The notes under the pieces were generated by a model, which saw nothing but the letters and a program-made list of their open reading frames with translations, did no database searches and was not told the DNA's origin. Of a DNA stretch of 18,796 nucleotides, positions 14,588 to 18,796 are shown one piece after another. Position numbers and translations under genes: made by a program. The DNA is taken from the NCBI GenBank assembly GCA_042088965.1, contig JBELLC010000048.1, positions 1 through 18,796 of the forward strand, written 5' to 3'. Every line of letters begins with the position of its first letter. The stretch's first letter is position 1. The DNA is from TMED26 sp042088965. GTDB taxonomy: Bacteria > Pseudomonadota > Alphaproteobacteria > Thalassobaculales > Thalassobaculaceae.

Positions 14588-17347
14588 ATGGGTGATGGCG
14601 TCGAATTCAATCTTGATGGTCAAACTGTCCAAGCCAATGGTGATGAGACCATCTGGCAGGTTGCAGAACGATTGGGAACCGAGATCCCACATCTGTGTCA
14701 CCGCCCACGCGATGGCTACCGGCCCGATGGCAATTGCCGCGCCTGTATGGTTGAAATTGACGGTGAACGCACCTTGGCCGCATCATGCATTCGCAAACCC
14801 AAAGCAGGCATGACCGTCCAGACCAACTCCGCGCGTGCAGCCGACGCCCGCCGGCTGGTATTTGATCTGTTACTCAGTGACCAACCCGAAACCGCCCATG
14901 ACCCAAATTCAGCGCTGCTCACACAAGCCGCTGAATTAGCGCCTGATGGTGGCAGTTTTCCGTCACGGACAGGGCCCAAGAGTGATAACAGCCATCCGGC
15001 AATTGCTGTCAACATGGATGCCTGCATTGTCTGCGGCCTATGCGTACGTGCCTGCCGTGAGGTGCAGGTCAATGATGTTATCGGCCTCGCTGGGCGCGGC
15101 GCAGAGGCGCATATTGTTTTTGATCTGGGCGATGACATGGGGGCCAGCACCTGTGTCGGCTGCGGCGAATGCGTGCAGGCCTGCCCAACAGGTGCCTTAT
15201 TGCCCAAATCAGTTATTGATGATCAGGGGGTTTTTAAAGGTCCTGCAGACCGCGCTGTTGACAGCCTTTGCCCCTATTGCGGGGTTGGCTGTCAGTTAAC
15301 TTTCAACATTCGCGACGAGAAAATCTTTTATGTCGAAGGTCGCCCGGGGCCTGCAAACCAAGCCCGGCTCTGTGTCAAAGGCCGATATGGCTTTGACTAT
15401 ATTCATCACCCAGAGCGCCTGACCAAGCCTTTAATTCGCCGCGACGACGCGCTAAAGGATAGCGCATTGCCTTTCGATCCAGCCAATCCGCTGACGCATT
15501 TCCGCGAGGCAACATGGCAGGAAGCCCTCGATCGCGCTGCCGCGGGTCTTCGCACAGTCCGCGACCGAGATGGCGGCAATGCGCTGGCTGGGTTTGGATC
15601 TGCCAAAGGTTCAAATGAAGAAGCCTATCTGGTGCAAAAACTGGTGCGCACCGGATTTGGGACGAATAATGTCGACCATTGTACCCGGCTTTGCCATGCT
15701 TCATCCGTCGCCGCCTTGATGGAAACGATCGGCTCCGGCGCGGTTACAGCCCCCTTTGGTGAGGCTGTAAATGCCGATGTCATTATTGTGATTGGTGCCA
15801 ACCCAACCGTAAACCATCCGGTAGCTGCAACATTCTTTAAAAATGCTGCCAAAGCAGGGACCGATCTGGTGGTGATGGACCCGCGCGGGCAAGCTCTGTC
15901 GCGGCATGCCAACCATATGCTGCAATTCACCCCTGGCAGTGATGTTGCTTTGCTGAATGCGATGATGAATGTAATTGTCAGTGAGGCGCTTTTTGATCGC
16001 CAATATATCGCCCGTCACACCGATGGCTTTGATGCGCTGAAAGCCCATGTCAGCGCCTTTACGCCCGAACGCATGGCACCGATTTGCGGCATTACACCCG
16101 AAAAAATCCGCACCGTAGCGCGGCTTTATGCGACCGCAGAACGGGCAATGATTTTCTGGGGCATGGGTATTAGCCAACATATCCATGGGACCGATAATGC
16201 CCGTTGCTTAATCTCACTGGCGCTGATGTGCGGGCAGGTTGGCCGTCCGGGGTCCGGTCTGCATCCCTTACGCGGTCAGAACAACGTTCAAGGCGCTTCT
16301 GACGCCGGCCTGGTGCCGATGTTCTACCCAGATTATAAACCTGTCGATGCTGGCGCGCAGATTTCCCGGTATGAGACGTTCTGGGGCCAAGAGCTTGACC
16401 ATGAACGGGGTCTGACAGTCGTTGAGATCACCGACGCTATGGTCGATGGGCGCATTAAAGCGGTCTATATCATGGGTGAAAACCCCGCCATGTCAGACCC
16501 AGATCAGCACCACGCCCGCGCTGGTCTTGCCAAGTTAGAGCATTTGGTGGTGCAAGATCTGTTTCTTACCGAAACCGCTGCATTTGCCGATGTCGTTCTG
16601 CCAGCCAGCGCCTTCCCCGAAAAGGACGGCAGCTTTACCAATACCGACCGACGCGTCCAACGTGGCCGCCAAGCGCTGCAACCGCCGGGAGAGGCGCAGC
16701 AAGATTGGTGGATCATCCAAGAACTGGCAAATCGCCTTGGGCTGAACTGGCAGTATACCGATGTCAGCGCGGTTTTCGACGAAATGCGGCAGGTCATGCC
16801 ATCTCTGAACGGCATTACCTGGGAACGCTTAGAGCGCGAACATGCGGTCACCTATCCCTGTGATGATGAGTTCAGCCCCGGTAATGAGGTCATCTTTGGC
16901 AATGGCTTTCCGACCGCTGATGGCCGTGGCAAATTTGTTGCCGCCGATATCATTTCCCCTGATGAGCGGCCAGATGCGGACTTTCCATTCGTGCTCAGCA
17001 CTGGACGGGTGCTGGAACATTGGCACACCGGCTCAATGACCCGCCGGGCCAAAGCCCTTGATGCGCTAGAGCCGGAAGCTTTTGTGGAAATCAATCCCGA
17101 TGATATGAGTTCCTATGGCATCGCCCCCGGCGAGCAAGTGCGGGTGACAACCCGGCGCGGCAACATTACGTTGATGGCGCGCTGTGACCACAATATCCCC
17201 AGCGGCCTGATTTTCATTCCCTTTTGCTTTGTTGAAGCGCCTGCGAACATGTTAACTAATGCAGCGCTTGACCCGTTTGGCAAGATTCCAGAGCTTAAAT
17301 TTGCAGCAGCAAAACTGCAAAACCTGGGTGCCGTCGCGGCTGAATAG
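14588..17347 (+). CDS. fdhA: NAD-dependent formate dehydrogenase alpha subunit (molybdenum)
   Basis: A 919-residue catalytic subunit oxidising formate to CO2. Domains in order: an N-terminal [2Fe-2S] ferredoxin (Cys37, Cys50, Cys53, Cys67); a NuoG-like linker; a two-cluster ferredoxin (CIVCGLCVRAC from Cys146, CVGCGECVQAC from Cys189); the molybdopterin domain with its own cluster (Cys228, Cys231, Cys235 in CPYCGVGC, plus RLCVKGRYG); and a C-terminal dinucleotide-binding domain after about 800. The Mo ligand is Cys369 with neighbouring His370 in CTRLCHASS, matching the Cys-His pair of FdsA. It is a cysteine, not selenocysteine. It should be a soluble partner of the upstream beta subunit. No FdsC/FdhD or FdsD homolog is within the window. 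Confidence 0.95.
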   Translation: MGDGVEFNLDGQTVQANGDETIWQVAERLGTEIPHLCHRPRDGYRPDGNCRACMVEIDGERTLAASCIRKPKAGMTVQTNSARAADARRLVFDLLLSDQPETAHDPNSALLTQAAELAPDGGSFPSRTGPKSDNSHPAIAVNMDACIVCGLCVRACREVQVNDVIGLAGRGAEAHIVFDLGDDMGASTCVGCGECVQACPTGALLPKSVIDDQGVFKGPADRAVDSLCPYCGVGCQLTFNIRDEKIFYVEGRPGPANQARLCVKGRYGFDYIHHPERLTKPLIRRDDALKDSALPFDPANPLTHFREATWQEALDRAAAGLRTVRDRDGGNALAGFGSAKGSNEEAYLVQKLVRTGFGTNNVDHCTRLCHASSVAALMETIGSGAVTAPFGEAVNADVIIVIGANPTVNHPVAATFFKNAAKAGTDLVVMDPRGQALSRHANHMLQFTPGSDVALLNAMMNVIVSEALFDRQYIARHTDGFDALKAHVSAFTPERMAPICGITPEKIRTVARLYATAERAMIFWGMGISQHIHGTDNARCLISLALMCGQVGRPGSGLHPLRGQNNVQGASDAGLVPMFYPDYKPVDAGAQISRYETFWGQELDHERGLTVVEITDAMVDGRIKAVYIMGENPAMSDPDQHHARAGLAKLEHLVVQDLFLTETAAFADVVLPASAFPEKDGSFTNTDRRVQRGRQALQPPGEAQQDWWIIQELANRLGLNWQYTDVSAVFDEMRQVMPSLNGITWERLEREHAVTYPCDDEFSPGNEVIFGNGFPTADGRGKFVAADIISPDERPDADFPFVLSTGRVLEHWHTGSMTRRAKALDALEPEAFVEINPDDMSSYGIAPGEQVRVTTRRGNITLMARCDHNIPSGLIFIPFCFVEAPANMLTNAALDPFGKIPELKFAAAKLQNLGAVAAE

Positions 17348-17387
17348 GGTCTTGCGCGTAGCCTTCTTTTCAGGAGATTAATGCCTC

Positions 17388-18449
17388 ATGTCTGCGCGCC
17401 GCTGCCCTGCCCTGTTTGCCCCTGGAAATGGCGCTGTCTTAGACCGCTTTATTGGCGATTTGCGGCAACGCCGGTGGCAGGTTGCAGAAACTCATCTGAC
17501 CCTGGATAACAGCGCCATTGATGCCGACCTCATCGTGCTGCGCGCGGCCACCGGCACCGAACGGCCCAGCCGTGATACAGCAGCCGCTTTGCAGGCGGTG
17601 CGTGGCCGTGGGGTCGCGATCTTAATTGAAGCTGAGTTTGCGTATCTCAGTGCCTGGCAGCAGGCCTTGGCGGCGGCCCCAACACTGCTGGCACCAAATG
17701 ATCAGGCGCTTTGGCAATGGTGGCGGCCTGGCCGATTACTCGAAGAATTGGTGCAAAATACTGCTGATGACAGCGTGATCGATGTTGTTATCGGTCTGCA
17801 TTGGACATTGGTGACAACCGACAAAGGCGCCGGGCTGGCGCAAACACCTGGCAAAGGCACGGCGGGTTTCCGTGGTCTGAACAACAGTAGCTTGGTCGGC
17901 CGACGGTTGGACCATCTTGCGGCCTGGGCGCGGACCCATAACCCGCTGGCCCGCGCCGTTGGCATGGCCGCTATTAACGCGGGCCTTCACGCCCCCCCCG
18001 GCGACAGCCTGCAACAAGATGGGTTAACCCCTCTCACCACCGACGCCCCGGGGCCAACGGTCGTTATTGGCCGATTTCCAGGGTTACCAGAAAAACTGCC
18101 CGATGCTTTGGTGATCGAAAAAAATCCAGGCCCCCATGATTTACCCGCTGAAGCCGCAGACAATTTAATCCCAGGCTGTGGGGAGCTGTTCATGACAGCC
18201 TCAACCTTTGTGACCGCGACCACTGAAAGCCTATTGGCGTTAAACGAAGGCCAAGCGCCGGTGACCATCGTTGGCCCAGGAACGCCGCTCAGTCGAAATC
18301 TGCATGCTTATGGCGTTGATCGGCTGGCAGGCTTTGTGCTCACCGACATTGCAGCTGCACGCCAAGTCATTAGCGAGGCCGGCGGGGCAAAGCAATTGCG
18401 GCCCCACGGGCAGCTTTGCACGCTAATGAAACCCCTTGCTGCGCGTTAA
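17388..18449 (+). CDS. DUF4213/DUF364 putative heavy-metal chelation protein with N-terminal extension
   Basis: A 353-residue protein. Residues about 115-200 fit DUF4213 (VVIGLHWTLVTTDKGAGLAQTP and the hallmark LARAVGMAAINAGL). Residues about 222-345 fit DUF364 (VVIGRFPGLP, LVIEKNPGPHDLPAEAA, VGPGTPLSRNLHAYGVDRLAGFVL). This pair is named for putative heavy-metal chelation from structural work; biochemistry is thin. Residues 1-110 are extra and look like a small alpha/beta domain (ALFAPGNGAVLDRFIGDL, DADLIVLRAATG, GVAILIEAEF). AGGAGA upstream supports the ATG at 17388. It lies 40 bases after the formate dehydrogenase alpha gene and faces mobA, so a role in molybdenum or cofactor delivery is a reasonable guess, not shown. 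Confidence 0.82.
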   Translation: MSARRCPALFAPGNGAVLDRFIGDLRQRRWQVAETHLTLDNSAIDADLIVLRAATGTERPSRDTAAALQAVRGRGVAILIEAEFAYLSAWQQALAAAPTLLAPNDQALWQWWRPGRLLEELVQNTADDSVIDVVIGLHWTLVTTDKGAGLAQTPGKGTAGFRGLNNSSLVGRRLDHLAAWARTHNPLARAVGMAAINAGLHAPPGDSLQQDGLTPLTTDAPGPTVVIGRFPGLPEKLPDALVIEKNPGPHDLPAEAADNLIPGCGELFMTASTFVTATTESLLALNEGQAPVTIVGPGTPLSRNLHAYGVDRLAGFVLTDIAAARQVISEAGGAKQLRPHGQLCTLMKPLAAR

Positions 18450-18796
18450 AGCCCCATGGCCAATAAGCGTTCCGCCTCAAGCAGATCATCGGGGCGATTG
18501 ACGTTAAAGAACGGGTCGCCAATGTCGTTATTGAATTCCACATAAGCAAGCCGGTACCGCATCGTCCAGACATCAACCTTGCGAATACCTTTGTCGACAA
18601 CGGCTCGGCGCAACTCATCGCGCAAATGAACCGGCCATAGGCCAACCACAGGATGGGTCCGACCATAAGAGGCGGCACACAGTAATTCTGGTTCAAGGTC
18701 TGCCACCACCCGCAAAAACTGCTGCACCAGATTTGACGGTAAAAACGGCGCATCGGCAGCAACAGAGACAACAAACTGGCTGTCTGGGTGATGTGC
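18446..18796 (-). CDS. mobA: Molybdenum cofactor guanylyltransferase MobA (C-terminal part; cut by window edge)
   Basis: The C-terminal 116 codons of a MobA-type nucleotidyltransferase, which joins GMP to molybdopterin to give the guanine-dinucleotide cofactor used by formate dehydrogenase. Visible motifs are SVAADAPFLPSNLV (the metal-binding Asp region), HPVVGLWPVHLRDEL, GIRKVDVW and DPFFNVNRPDDLLEAE, all typical of MobA. The N-terminal LAGG/RMG nucleotide-binding segment lies beyond 18796, so completeness cannot be judged. Its TAA stop shares the palindrome TTAA with the stop of the convergent DUF364 gene. Confidence 0.92.
   Translation of the reverse strand, partial: AHHPDSQFVVSVAADAPFLPSNLVQQFLRVVADLEPELLCAASYGRTHPVVGLWPVHLRDELRRAVVDKGIRKVDVWTMRYRLAYVEFNNDIGDPFFNVNRPDDLLEAERLLAMGL

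Noticed and set aside
15692..15694. Possible selenocysteine at the formate dehydrogenase active site
   Set aside because: The codon is TGC (Cys369), not TGA, so this is the cysteine form.
18370..18774. Alternative minus-strand open frame over the right end
   Set aside because: The frame ending at 18446 carries unmistakable MobA motifs up to the window edge; this one has none.

Overview
The window looks like chromosomal DNA of an alphaproteobacterium. The clues are a DUF3553 gene (a family seen mainly in alphaproteobacteria), a NuoE-NuoF fused formate dehydrogenase beta subunit, dense operons with short overlaps, and moderately GC-rich coding. The gene mix would suit a free-living, possibly marine, Rhodospirillales- or SAR116-like heterotroph, but that placement is inference. 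No phage, insertion sequence, CRISPR array or transcriptional regulator is visible, and no gene-free stretch exceeds 300 bases.

Left edge (1-1641): a tRNA-Thr(UGU) gene on the minus strand, then an MscS-family mechanosensitive channel on the plus strand, ending one base from a convergent 63-residue, possibly PilZ-like, small protein.

Catabolic block (1774-12570): seven plus-strand genes in series encode an atypical short-chain dehydrogenase (SDR) lacking the usual Ser-Tyr-Lys triad, a carboxymuconolactone decarboxylase-like protein, an SMP-30/gluconolactonase-type lactonase, a classical SDR, a Baeyer-Villiger monooxygenase (BVMO), a second flavin monooxygenase fused to an N-terminal SnoaL-like domain, and a zinc-free quinone oxidoreductase. 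They are followed by a convergent TauD/TfdA-type dioxygenase (minus strand) and a divergent pair of a glutathione S-transferase and a class III CoA-transferase with overlapping ends. Read together, they fit stepwise oxidation of an unknown alicyclic or terpenoid-like alcohol: alcohol to ketone (SDR), ketone to lactone (BVMO), lactone to hydroxy-acid (SMP-30), then activation to a CoA thioester (CaiB/BaiF enzyme). The order of steps and the substrate are inference.

Formate block (12678-18796): a DUF3553 small protein, then a two-gene NAD-dependent molybdenum formate dehydrogenase (fused NuoE/NuoF beta subunit and a large alpha subunit with [2Fe-2S], [4Fe-4S] and Mo-bisMGD domains), then a DUF4213/DUF364 'heavy-metal chelation' protein with an extra N-terminal domain. 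The block ends with a convergent mobA cut by the window edge. Enzyme, candidate metal/cofactor protein and cofactor guanylyltransferase lie together, which suggests a Mo-enzyme maturation neighbourhood.

The points most worth a second look are the BVMO-lactonase cluster, the triad-less SDR, the SnoaL-monooxygenase fusion and the DUF364 protein between formate dehydrogenase and mobA.
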